Shown one piece after another: positions 8,008 through 15,061 of a stretch of 19,647 nt of DNA. The position numbers and the translations under genes were made by a program. The notes beneath the pieces were generated by a model. That model made no database searches and was not told where the DNA came from. It saw only the letters and a list, made by a program, of their open reading frames with translations. Position 1 is the stretch's first letter. Each line of letters opens with the position of its first letter. Origin of the DNA: Oscillospiraceae bacterium (GTDB lineage Bacteria > Bacillota_A > Clostridia > Oscillospirales > Oscillospiraceae); contig JAFUES010000048.1 in the NCBI GenBank assembly GCA_017470325.1, positions 1 through 19,647 on the forward strand, read 5' to 3'.

Positions 8008-8036
8008 AGTATAGCAGATACCGACCGGTTTGAAAA
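8008..8036 (-). promoter_or_regulatory. Promoter of the LysE-family gene
   Basis: TATACT (8013-8008 on the minus strand) is directly preceded by TGC, an extended -10 element. A weak -35 (TTTTCA, 8036-8031) lies 17 bases upstream. The start codon is about 33 bases downstream of the -10. Confidence 0.6.
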
Positions 8037-8091
8037 GCCAATTTTTGCCTTTTACCCGGTGTTTTCTTGATCATCCCTTGATGCTGCACCC

Positions 8092-8120
8092 TTGACTTTC
8101 CCATGGGCGGCGGGTAGAAT
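8092..8120 (+). promoter_or_regulatory. Promoter of the VWA-domain gene
   Basis: TTGACT (8092-8097), a 17-base spacer and TAGAAT (8115-8120) form a near-consensus promoter about 65 bases before the start codon. Transcription would start at about 8126-8128, the first base of an inverted repeat. Confidence 0.8.
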
Positions 8121-8125
8121 CCAAG

Positions 8126-8154
8126 CTGTGGGCAGCGGTCCGCTGTGCCCACAG
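8126..8154 (+). promoter_or_regulatory. Inverted repeat at the transcription start of the VWA gene
   Basis: CTGTGGGC (8126-8133) pairs with GCCCACAG (8147-8154), and the inner AGCGG and CCGCT also match, apart from a two-base GT bulge. The element begins where transcription is expected to start. It could be an operator or a stable 5' mRNA hairpin, placed 31 bases before the start codon. No T-run follows, so it is not a terminator. Confidence 0.5.
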
Positions 8155-8185
8155 ACGAGAGATTGAACGGGGAGGCGTGTTTTTT

Positions 8186-9910
8186 ATGAATGCGGTCAGC
8201 GAAAACCAAACGCGCCGGGCGGAAAACATCATCTGGACCAGCGCGGGCCGCTATGACTTCTCCCCGGATTTCAAGGCCTTTGATCAGGGCGGCAGCGCCG
8301 ACCTGTACTTCAACTGCATCCTGGGCGCGGCCCGCTGTCACTATGACTACGCCTGCTTCGATCCGCTCTTCGCCGCTTTCGAGCGGGAGGAGGACGCGGA
8401 CACCTACGTGGGCTTGTTTTGGCTGGGCCTGGAAAACGCGGTCTATCCCCGGGAACAGGCGCGCCGCCCGGTGCTGAAGAGACTGCGCATGCAGTACGCC
8501 CGGGATTTCATCGCCGCTTTCGAAGACTCCGGCGCCATCCGCCCGGGGGATGATTACCGTCTGCTGGACGCTTTGTCCCTGGCCCACTGGCACCGGGTCC
8601 TGGGTGAGGAACCGAAGCTCAGCGGCTATGACATCACACTGCTGGACGAGCTGGAGTTCAGCCCGGATCTGAGCGGCGAGGAGATCGCCGCCCGGGCCGG
8701 GGAGCTGTTCCAACACTGGTTCCAGATCCGCGCCCGGGAGCGGAAGGAACAGCGCCGGCTGCACCTGCCGGGTCTGCGCAAACGCGACAAGATCCTGCGC
8801 TCCGGACGGCTGCGGCACTTCGGTGGCGGCTTCCTGGAGCGCAGCGGCCGATCCGGCGGCAGTACTGTGGGCGGCCAGGTCGAAAATGCCCTTGCCACCA
8901 AGATGAGCGCCTCGGAGCTGCGCGCCTTCATGGAGACCAAGTTCGGAAAGTCTCTCTACTCCCCTCGGGAGCAGGCCGCAGTGGAGCGCAGCCTCTGCAT
9001 CGGCAGTCACAGCGGCTGCCACCTGCTCTTCACCGCCGGGGAGCCCTGTGAAAAGTCCAGGATCCAGAGCGCTTTCGAGGCCTTGTCCCGGCAGCAGGAG
9101 GCGGCCCAAATCCAAAAGAACCGCCGCTATTATCAGGACAATCTGGCCCGGAACCGGACCGCCATATCGCAGCTGAGCAGCAAGATCCGAAACTCCGTGC
9201 TACTCCATCTGCAGCCCGCCCCGGTCAAGGCGGACGCGGGGGCGTTGAACGGACGGCTGGTCTGGCGCGCCGCGGGCGTGGAGGACGAGCGGGTCTTCCT
9301 CCGGCAGGAAAACGACGATGCGGGGGACCTGAGCGTGGACCTGCTGCTGGACGCCTCCACCTCCCAGAAGGACCGCCAGGAGCTGATCTCCACCCAGGCC
9401 TACATCATCGCGGAGGCGCTGAGCCGCTGCGGCATCCCCGTCCGGGTGCTGTCCTTCTGCTCCATGACCGGTTATACGGTCCTGCGCATTTTCCGGGACT
9501 ATCAAAAGCCCGGAGACGACAGCCGGATCTTTGAATACGTCTCCAACGGCTGCAACCGGGACGGCCTTGCCGTCCGGGCGGCCCACCATCTGATCGGCCA
9601 GGCGCCTTATGAGCACAAGCTGCTGATCGTCCTGTCCGATGTGAAACCCAATGATGTAGTACTGCTGCCCGACAAGAACGGCGGCGAGGGCGCCGCCTAC
9701 GAAAAGCAGGCGGGCCTGCGGGACACCGCCCTGGAGGTACGCAGCGCCCGGGCCGACGGTATCGCGGTGCTGTGCATCTTCACCGGCGAGGATGAGGATC
9801 TGCCCGCCGCCCGCCTGGTGTACGGCCGGGATTTTGTCCGTATCCGCAGCATCGACCAGCTGGCCGACACGGTGGGCCTGCTGATCCAGAACCAGATCAA
9901 AAACTTTTGA
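8186..9910 (+). CDS. VWA-domain protein resembling NorD/CobT-type MoxR partners
   Basis: 574 residues from ATG 8186. GGGGAGG (8169-8175) is 10 bases upstream, whereas the in-frame GTG 8177 is only one base from it. The C-terminal ~200 residues form a von Willebrand factor A domain with an intact MIDAS start, Asp389-Ala-Ser391-Thr-Ser393 (LLLDASTS), and a later Asp485 in LSDVKPND. The arrangement is like the VWA domain of NorD (nitric oxide reductase activation) and CobT-type proteins. The N-terminal ~380 residues are charged, without a signal peptide or membrane helix, and I recognise no domain there. Family members usually work with a MoxR-type AAA+ ATPase to insert metals or remodel target enzymes. 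No such ATPase is encoded in this window. Annotation as nitric-oxide related would be by homology only; there is no nor gene here. Confidence 0.65.
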   Translation: MNAVSENQTRRAENIIWTSAGRYDFSPDFKAFDQGGSADLYFNCILGAARCHYDYACFDPLFAAFEREEDADTYVGLFWLGLENAVYPREQARRPVLKRLRMQYARDFIAAFEDSGAIRPGDDYRLLDALSLAHWHRVLGEEPKLSGYDITLLDELEFSPDLSGEEIAARAGELFQHWFQIRARERKEQRRLHLPGLRKRDKILRSGRLRHFGGGFLERSGRSGGSTVGGQVENALATKMSASELRAFMETKFGKSLYSPREQAAVERSLCIGSHSGCHLLFTAGEPCEKSRIQSAFEALSRQQEAAQIQKNRRYYQDNLARNRTAISQLSSKIRNSVLLHLQPAPVKADAGALNGRLVWRAAGVEDERVFLRQENDDAGDLSVDLLLDASTSQKDRQELISTQAYIIAEALSRCGIPVRVLSFCSMTGYTVLRIFRDYQKPGDDSRIFEYVSNGCNRDGLAVRAAHHLIGQAPYEHKLLIVLSDVKPNDVVLLPDKNGGEGAAYEKQAGLRDTALEVRSARADGIAVLCIFTGEDEDLPAARLVYGRDFVRIRSIDQLADTVGLLIQNQIKNF

Positions 9911-9917
9911 ACAGGCA

Positions 9918-9955
9918 GAGGGGCCGCCCTATCCGGGGCGGCCCCTCAGACTTTC
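9918..9955 (+). terminator. Terminator of the VWA-domain gene
   Basis: A perfect 12-bp G+C-rich stem (arms 9918-9929 and 9936-9947, six-base loop) lies eight bases after the stop codon, followed by a short T-rich stretch. It sits between convergent genes and may also slow transcription from the minus-strand operon that ends at 9966. Confidence 0.75.
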
Positions 9956-9965
9956 ATTGCATCGC

Positions 9966-11072
9966 TTATTCCTTCTCCGTGATCTTCTCCAGGCGCTTTC
10001 GAACCGAGACAGGGATCCCCTGCTTGACCATCTGCCTGGGCAGGTTGCCGAGGGTCTTTTTGGTGACGGCGCTGGACTTCTCCAGACTGCGCAGCACCGC
10101 CTCCAGGCCGCCCGGCCCCTCGGCCTCCAGCTGGTCCAGGTTCTTGGCACCGCTGGCGGCAAGGGCGTCAAACAGCTCGTTGGTGAAGGTCACCCGATCC
10201 TCCTGGGAGATGTCCGCGATCCAGTCGTTCACCGCGGCGTTGATCAGCTGACCGGCGCTCTCGCCCCGGTCCAGCAGCGCAAGGCCGCCATGGTCGATGC
10301 CCCAGGTAGCCAGACTGTGCTGCATCAGCCCCTTAGCCGAGGAGCGCACGATCCGGGTGTCTGCGATCTGCGGCTCGAACAGCTTGCCCACCACGGAAAA
10401 GCCGGGGATGATGCGAGTGGTCCTGGCGTCGATCCGCTCCATGCAGCCCAGGTCCATGACCTCCGGACAGAGGCCTGGCCCATCCAGCAGGTACACATGC
10501 TCCACCCGCTGCCACAGTTCGTCTTCCAACAGGCAGGCGGCGTACAGGGCCAGATTCCCGCCCTTGGAGTGTCCACCCAGCAGCCAGCGGTGGCCGGGCT
10601 TCAGGTGCGCCCGGGCATACTGCAGGGCCATCTCCTGGGCCTCGGTACGGCAGAAGCTGATCATGAAATCCTCCTTCCACCCGGCCAGGCTGTTGTCCGT
10701 GCCGCGGTAGGCCAGAAAGGAAAGATCTGTCTCATCGTGGAAGCACAGGGCGGAAAACTGCAGCGGCGGCTGGCTGCGGCTGCGGTCCACATAGTTTGTC
10801 ATCCGCAGCTGCCCGAAGCGCCGGGACGCGGCGGCCAGCTCCAGGATCTGCCGGTAGCCTGCGTCCTTGCCGGTGATCAGGAGCCGCGCGCGCCCCTCGG
10901 CAAGCATGTCGGCGCAGTCTTTTACACGGTGCGCCCCGCTGCGCATTTCAAATACCGGGGCCAAGTCAAAGTAGCTGATGATGCACAGGATCAGTGCGTC
11001 CGCTTCCTGAAAGCCGGTGGCGGAAAAGGGATAGTCTCCCATCCACTGGATATAATCGGAAAGATCGTCCAT
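9966..11072 (-). CDS. Mbeg1-like (DUF2974) alpha/beta hydrolase
   Basis: 368 residues from ATG 11072, with GAGAGG eight bases upstream inside the end of the preceding gene. It matches the Mbeg1-like/DUF2974 lipase-like family: RGTDNSLAGWKEDF (123-136), the nucleophile elbow GGHSKGGN (166-173) with Ser169, LLDGPG (195-200) with Asp197, and QHSLATW (251-257) with His252 as a possible catalytic histidine. There is no signal peptide, so it is probably cytoplasmic. The substrate is unknown; members are only broadly described as esterase- or lipase-like. It is the last gene of a three-gene operon and starts three bases after the M28 peptidase stop. Confidence 0.83.
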   Translation of the reverse strand: MDDLSDYIQWMGDYPFSATGFQEADALILCIISYFDLAPVFEMRSGAHRVKDCADMLAEGRARLLITGKDAGYRQILELAAASRRFGQLRMTNYVDRSRSQPPLQFSALCFHDETDLSFLAYRGTDNSLAGWKEDFMISFCRTEAQEMALQYARAHLKPGHRWLLGGHSKGGNLALYAACLLEDELWQRVEHVYLLDGPGLCPEVMDLGCMERIDARTTRIIPGFSVVGKLFEPQIADTRIVRSSAKGLMQHSLATWGIDHGGLALLDRGESAGQLINAAVNDWIADISQEDRVTFTNELFDALAASGAKNLDQLEAEGPGGLEAVLRSLEKSSAVTKKTLGNLPRQMVKQGIPVSVRKRLEKITEKE

Positions 11073-11075
11073 ACT

Positions 11076-12320
11076 TCACACCTCTCTGTCCAAGGCGCCT
11101 CGGTCCAGCTTCTCCAGCAGGCCCACCGTGGCGCGATAGCAGTTTTCCAGACCCGTCCGGTCCAAGTTGTCATAGCTGTCCCGACGGGTGTGATAGTAGT
11201 CCTCCAGCTTGTGGTTGAGCCCCGTGATGGCCACGGCGCGGAAGCCGCCCTGACAGAAAGCCGCGCTGTCGGTAGCGCCGCCCAAGGGCGGCACCCAGCC
11301 CCGGCGGCAGGGGATGTCCTGCTCCGCGGCGCTTTGTAAAAACAACTCACCCATGGCCGCGTCCGTCTTCACCGTGCCGTTCAGATCCCGGAAATTGACC
11401 ATCAGATAACGGGGATCGTGGATGGTATCGAAACTGTAGATATAGGTCGACACATCCCGGTAATCCTCCCGATGGGCCTGACACCAGGCCTTGGCGCCCC
11501 GCAGGCCGGACTCCTCCGAACCGGTGAGCAGCACGCCCACTTCCGTATGCTCCAGCTTGAGCCCCGCCTGCTCCATGGCGTGCAGCAGGGCGATGCCCAT
11601 ATAGCAGCCGCTCAGGTTATCGTTGGCCCCGTCCACCACCCGACGGCGGTTTCGCAGGAAAGGCAGGCCGATCCAGGCGGGCAGGAACAGCAAGCATACC
11701 CACCCGGCAGTCCGCACCCAGGCGCCGGCGGCAGCCAGCCGGCAAACCGCTAAAACCATATAGCAGAACACGCCCAGGGTGGCCAGCACCACATGGGCCT
11801 CAAAGGCCACGCCGCCCAGATGGTAATTGAGGGGCCACTCCCAGGCCGCGTCGATGTGACCGTTGAAGAAGACCCGGCGGCGCACTTCCCCGGTACAGGG
11901 GCGCAGAGCCGTCACGTTGGTCCCCTCCCGTGTGGGGAAAAAGGGATCCACTACCCGCCGGTACAGGATGAACTGGAACAGCATCAGCGCGAAGGCTGCC
12001 GCCCCGAACAGAAGGCACAGCCCGGGTGCGAAGAAGAAACACAGGCAGCACAGCAGATCCAGGGCCGTGGAGAAATACAGATAGCCGTAAAAGGCCCCGG
12101 GCTGCTCCCGGAAGCTCTCGATCTGCACCCGTGGGCAGCCGCAGTCCTTCCGCAGAACCTCCGCCATGTATACGCCCGCTTCCCGCTCGCCCTGGGTACC
12201 GGGGCTGCGGGGTTTCATGTCCCGGCAGATGTGGGTGATCTCCCGGATCATATAGTCCACGCTGCCGCCCGCCTCCCGGAGCAGCCGCGCGAAGGTTTTT
12301 TCCTTTGCCGTGTCTGTCAA
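11076..12320 (-). CDS. M28-family metallopeptidase with internal membrane segments
   Basis: 414 residues. I chose TTG 12320: it overlaps the UvrA-like stop as TTGA and has AAGGAAAG about seven bases upstream. The farther ATG at 12401 would overlap that gene by 85 bases without a clear site. Zinc ligands of M28 are visible: His155-x-Asp157 (NGHIDAAWEWP), Asp234 (GANDNLSG), Glu269-Glu270 (GSEESG), Asp298 (SFDTIHD) and His377 (YYHTRRDSYDN). Unusually, hydrophobic segments interrupt the sequence at about 76-97, 98-120, 172-197 and 203-222. The first pair lies before the first ligand and the second between the first two ligands. It is therefore likely an integral membrane aminopeptidase-like enzyme; the side carrying the active site is unknown. 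Co-transcribed with the UvrA-like ATPase and the Mbeg1-like hydrolase. Confidence 0.85.
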   Translation of the reverse strand: MTDTAKEKTFARLLREAGGSVDYMIREITHICRDMKPRSPGTQGEREAGVYMAEVLRKDCGCPRVQIESFREQPGAFYGYLYFSTALDLLCCLCFFFAPGLCLLFGAAAFALMLFQFILYRRVVDPFFPTREGTNVTALRPCTGEVRRRVFFNGHIDAAWEWPLNYHLGGVAFEAHVVLATLGVFCYMVLAVCRLAAAGAWVRTAGWVCLLFLPAWIGLPFLRNRRRVVDGANDNLSGCYMGIALLHAMEQAGLKLEHTEVGVLLTGSEESGLRGAKAWCQAHREDYRDVSTYIYSFDTIHDPRYLMVNFRDLNGTVKTDAAMGELFLQSAAEQDIPCRRGWVPPLGGATDSAAFCQGGFRAVAITGLNHKLEDYYHTRRDSYDNLDRTGLENCYRATVGLLEKLDRGALDREV

Positions 12321-14860
12321 GATCCGCTTTCCTTTCCCGCGTCCAGCTTTTCCATGTATTGCCGCAGATAGCGTCCCGTCCGGCTCTCGGCACATCGGCA
12401 CACTTCCTCCGGTGTCCCGGCGGCCACGATCCGACCGCCTTCCTCGCCGCCGCCGGGCCCCATGTCGATCACGTAATCGGCGCTGCGGATCATATCCAGA
12501 TCGTGTTCGATCACGATCACAGTGGCGCCGCTTTCGATCAGACGCTGGAAGACCTGAAGCAGGGTCTGGACATCCAGTGGATGCAGGCCGATGGTCGGCT
12601 CGTCGAACACAAACACCGCGTCCGCCTGGCCCCGGCCCATTTCGCTTGCCAGCTTCAGCCGCTGGGCCTCGCCGCCGGACAGGCTGGGGGTCTGCTCCCC
12701 CAAAGTCAGATAGCCCAAGCCCAGGTCATGAAGCACCTGGAGCTTTCGCTGCACCGGCGGCAGATCGCCGCAGACGCGCAGCGCCTCATCCACGCTCATG
12801 GCCATCAGCTCGGGCAGGCTGTATCCCTGCTCTCCGTTTTTGCCGGGGCGCCGGATCATACCGGCCTCCCGCCCATAGCGTGAGCCCCGGCAATCCGGAC
12901 AGGGGATCTCTACATCCGGCAAAAACTGCACGTCCAGGCTTATGGAGCCGGTGCCGTCGCAGACCGGGCACCGCAGAGCGCCGGTATTATAAGAAAAGTC
13001 CCCCGCCTTCCGGCCCCGTGCGCGGGCTTCGGGCGTCTTGGCGTAGACCTTGCGCAACTCATCATGGACGTCCGCATAGGTGGCCACGGTAGAGCGGATG
13101 TTGATGCCGATAGGGGTCGCGTCGATGAGCTTCACCTGGCCGATGCCCTCCGCGGACAGCTCCCGCACATGGGCAGGCAGCTTCTCCCCTTTGATCTTCG
13201 CCGTCAGAGCGGGGATCAGGCTTTCCAGCACCGTGGTGGTCTTGCCGGAGCCGGAGACCCCGGTCACGGCGATGAGCCGCCCCTTGGGCAGCTCCAGCTC
13301 CAGAGGCTTGACCGTGTGGATCTGCCCGGTGGATAAGTGGATCCTTCCCAGTTCGAACATCCGATCAGCCGCCGCCTGTTGCCGCAGGTCCACGGCAGCT
13401 TTTCCCGAGAGGAAGGGCCCGATGCGGGAATCGGGATCCCGCTCCAGATCCTCCACCGTTCCCTGGGCCACCAGGAAACCGCCGCCAGCGCCGGCCTCCG
13501 GCCCCAGCTCCAGGATCCAGTCTGCCTGGGAGAGGATGTTTACATCATGGTCCACCAGGATCACACTGTTGCCGTCCGCCAGCAGATCCCGCATCACGCC
13601 GGTGAGCCCCTCCATGTTGGCCGGGTGCAGGCCGATGGACGGCTCGTCCAGCACATACAGCACGCCGGTGGTCCGGTTGCGCACCGCACGGGCCAGCTGC
13701 ATCCGCTGCCGCTCACCGGTGGAGAGCGTGGAGGCCGCCCGGTCCAGGGTCAGATAGCTGAGTCCCAGATCCATCAACCGCCGGGCGGCCCCCTGGAAAG
13801 ACTCACAGATGCTCTCCGCCATGGGCCGCATCTCCTCCGGCAGGGAGGCCGGGACCCCGGCCACCCAATCCACCAGCTGGCCCAGAGTCATGGTGCAGGC
13901 CTCCGCCAGGGAGATGCCCCGCAGCCGCGGCGCCCGCGCCGCTTCGCTGAGCCGGGTCCCCCCGCAGTCCGGGCAGGTTTCCTGCTTGAGGAACTTCTCC
14001 ACCCGCTTCATGCCCTTCTCGTCCTTGACCTTGGACAGGGCGTTTTCCACGGTATAGGTGGCGTTGAAATAGGTAAAGTCCATATCCCCCGCCGCGCCGG
14101 AGGTCTTATTCTGATAGATGATGTTTTTCTTGACAGCAGGCCCGTGGAACACGATGTCCCGCTCTTTTTCCGTCAGTTCCCGAAAGGGCACATCGGTGCG
14201 TACACCCATCTCCCGGGCAATGTCCTTCATCAGTGACCACATCAGGGTCTGCCAGGGCGCCACGGCCCCCTGGTCGATGCTCAGCGATTCATCCGGTACC
14301 AGGGTGGATTCGTCCACCGTGCGCACCACGCCGGTGCCGTCGCAGCATTTGCAGGCGCCGGTGCTGTTGAAGGCCAGCTCCTCCGCGCCGGGACCGAAGA
14401 AGCGCGCTCCGCAGACCGGGCACTCCAGCTCCTGCTCAGCGGCCACCTTCAGCGTGGGCTCCACATAGTGCCCGTTGGGGCAGCGGTGGCTGGCCAGGCG
14501 GGAATACATCAGCCGCAGGCTGTTGAGCAGCTCCGTGCCCGTGCCGAAGGTGCTGCGGATACCGGGCACCGCCGGGCGCTGGTGGAGCGCCAGGGCGGCG
14601 GGCACATACAGCACCTGGTCCACCCGGGCCTTTTCCGCCTGGGTCATTCGCCGCCGGGTATAGGTGGACAGGGATTCCAGATACCTCCGGGAGCCCTCCG
14701 CATACAGAATGCCCAGGGCCAGGGAGGACTTGCCCGAGCCGGACACCCCGGCGATGCCTACCAGTCTGTGCAGGGGGATGTCCACATCCAGGTTTTTCAG
14801 ATTGTGTACCCGGGCGCCGCGCACTTCGATCTGTGCGGGTGCCGGCTGCTTGGTTTCCAT
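12317..14860 (-). CDS. UvrA-like ABC ATPase lacking the UvrB-binding domain
   Basis: 847 residues, against about 940 for repair UvrA. ATG 14860 has AAGGAG ten bases upstream. Two ABC cassettes are intact: Walker A GVSGSGKSS (38-46) and GVSGSGKTT (534-542), signatures LSTGE (379-383) and LSGGE (727-731), and Walker B segments at ~401-406 and ~749-754. The C-terminal zinc module is present (C631-x2-C634, 19 residues, C654-x2-C657). The region after the first cassette start goes almost directly from the HRCPNGH zinc-like stretch (~125-131) to the ECPVCGARFF stretch (~146-155). The ~100-residue UvrB-binding domain expected there is missing. Such short paralogues (UvrA2, DrrC-like) are linked to tolerance of DNA-binding drugs or have unknown roles. 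First gene of a three-gene operon with a TATAAT promoter. Confidence 0.88.
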   Translation of the reverse strand: METKQPAPAQIEVRGARVHNLKNLDVDIPLHRLVGIAGVSGSGKSSLALGILYAEGSRRYLESLSTYTRRRMTQAEKARVDQVLYVPAALALHQRPAVPGIRSTFGTGTELLNSLRLMYSRLASHRCPNGHYVEPTLKVAAEQELECPVCGARFFGPGAEELAFNSTGACKCCDGTGVVRTVDESTLVPDESLSIDQGAVAPWQTLMWSLMKDIAREMGVRTDVPFRELTEKERDIVFHGPAVKKNIIYQNKTSGAAGDMDFTYFNATYTVENALSKVKDEKGMKRVEKFLKQETCPDCGGTRLSEAARAPRLRGISLAEACTMTLGQLVDWVAGVPASLPEEMRPMAESICESFQGAARRLMDLGLSYLTLDRAASTLSTGERQRMQLARAVRNRTTGVLYVLDEPSIGLHPANMEGLTGVMRDLLADGNSVILVDHDVNILSQADWILELGPEAGAGGGFLVAQGTVEDLERDPDSRIGPFLSGKAAVDLRQQAAADRMFELGRIHLSTGQIHTVKPLELELPKGRLIAVTGVSGSGKTTTVLESLIPALTAKIKGEKLPAHVRELSAEGIGQVKLIDATPIGINIRSTVATYADVHDELRKVYAKTPEARARGRKAGDFSYNTGALRCPVCDGTGSISLDVQFLPDVEIPCPDCRGSRYGREAGMIRRPGKNGEQGYSLPELMAMSVDEALRVCGDLPPVQRKLQVLHDLGLGYLTLGEQTPSLSGGEAQRLKLASEMGRGQADAVFVFDEPTIGLHPLDVQTLLQVFQRLIESGATVIVIEHDLDMIRSADYVIDMGPGGGEEGGRIVAAGTPEEVCRCAESRTGRYLRQYMEKLDAGKESGS

Positions 14861-14895
14861 ACAGCGTCTGCTCCTTGCCTGTTCTTCTTGTAAAA

Positions 14896-14923
14896 ATTAT
14901 ACCAAGTTCCGTCCAAAATGCAA
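14896..14923 (-). promoter_or_regulatory. Promoter of the UvrA-like/M28/Mbeg1 operon
   Basis: On the minus strand TTGCAT (14923-14918), a 16-base spacer and TATAAT (14901-14896) lie about 35 bases before the start codon. TGG directly before the -10 gives an extended -10. The promoter is divergent from that of the secreted-protein gene. Confidence 0.75.
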
Positions 14924-14951
14924 GGGCAGCGGCCTGCCGCAAATGCTTGCA

Positions 14952-14989
14952 AAACGCAATACCCATTTTTATGCTTGTGTATTGCGTTT
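14952..14989. promoter_or_regulatory. Eleven-base inverted repeat between divergent promoters
   Basis: AAACGCAATAC (14952-14962) and GTATTGCGTTT (14979-14989) are perfect reverse complements separated by 16 bases. The right arm begins inside the -35 box of the rightward promoter. The left arm lies about 30 bases behind the leftward -35. This fits a repressor or activator operator, or less likely a transcript hairpin, since both arms lie upstream of the rightward start. Confidence 0.55.
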
Positions 14990-15003
14990 CTTCTTTGTAT
15001 AAT
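14975..15003 (+). promoter_or_regulatory. Promoter of the secreted repeat-protein gene
   Basis: TTGTGT (14975-14980), a 17-base spacer and a perfect TATAAT (14998-15003) lie about 58 bases before the start codon at 15062. The leader between them is A+T-rich and contains no evident structure. Confidence 0.75.
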
Positions 15004-15061
15004 AAAAACTGGAAATTTGGATAATTATAGTTGAATTCATACCATTCGAAAGGAGAATCAC

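Noticed and set aside
9957..11339. Plus-strand open frame opposite the Mbeg1-like and M28 genes
   Set aside because: It spans two real genes and their junction on the other strand and contains no recognisable domain.
12317..14860. Calling the ABC ATPase gene uvrA
   Set aside because: The UvrB-binding domain is missing and the protein is about 90 residues short, so the repair-gene name would mislead.
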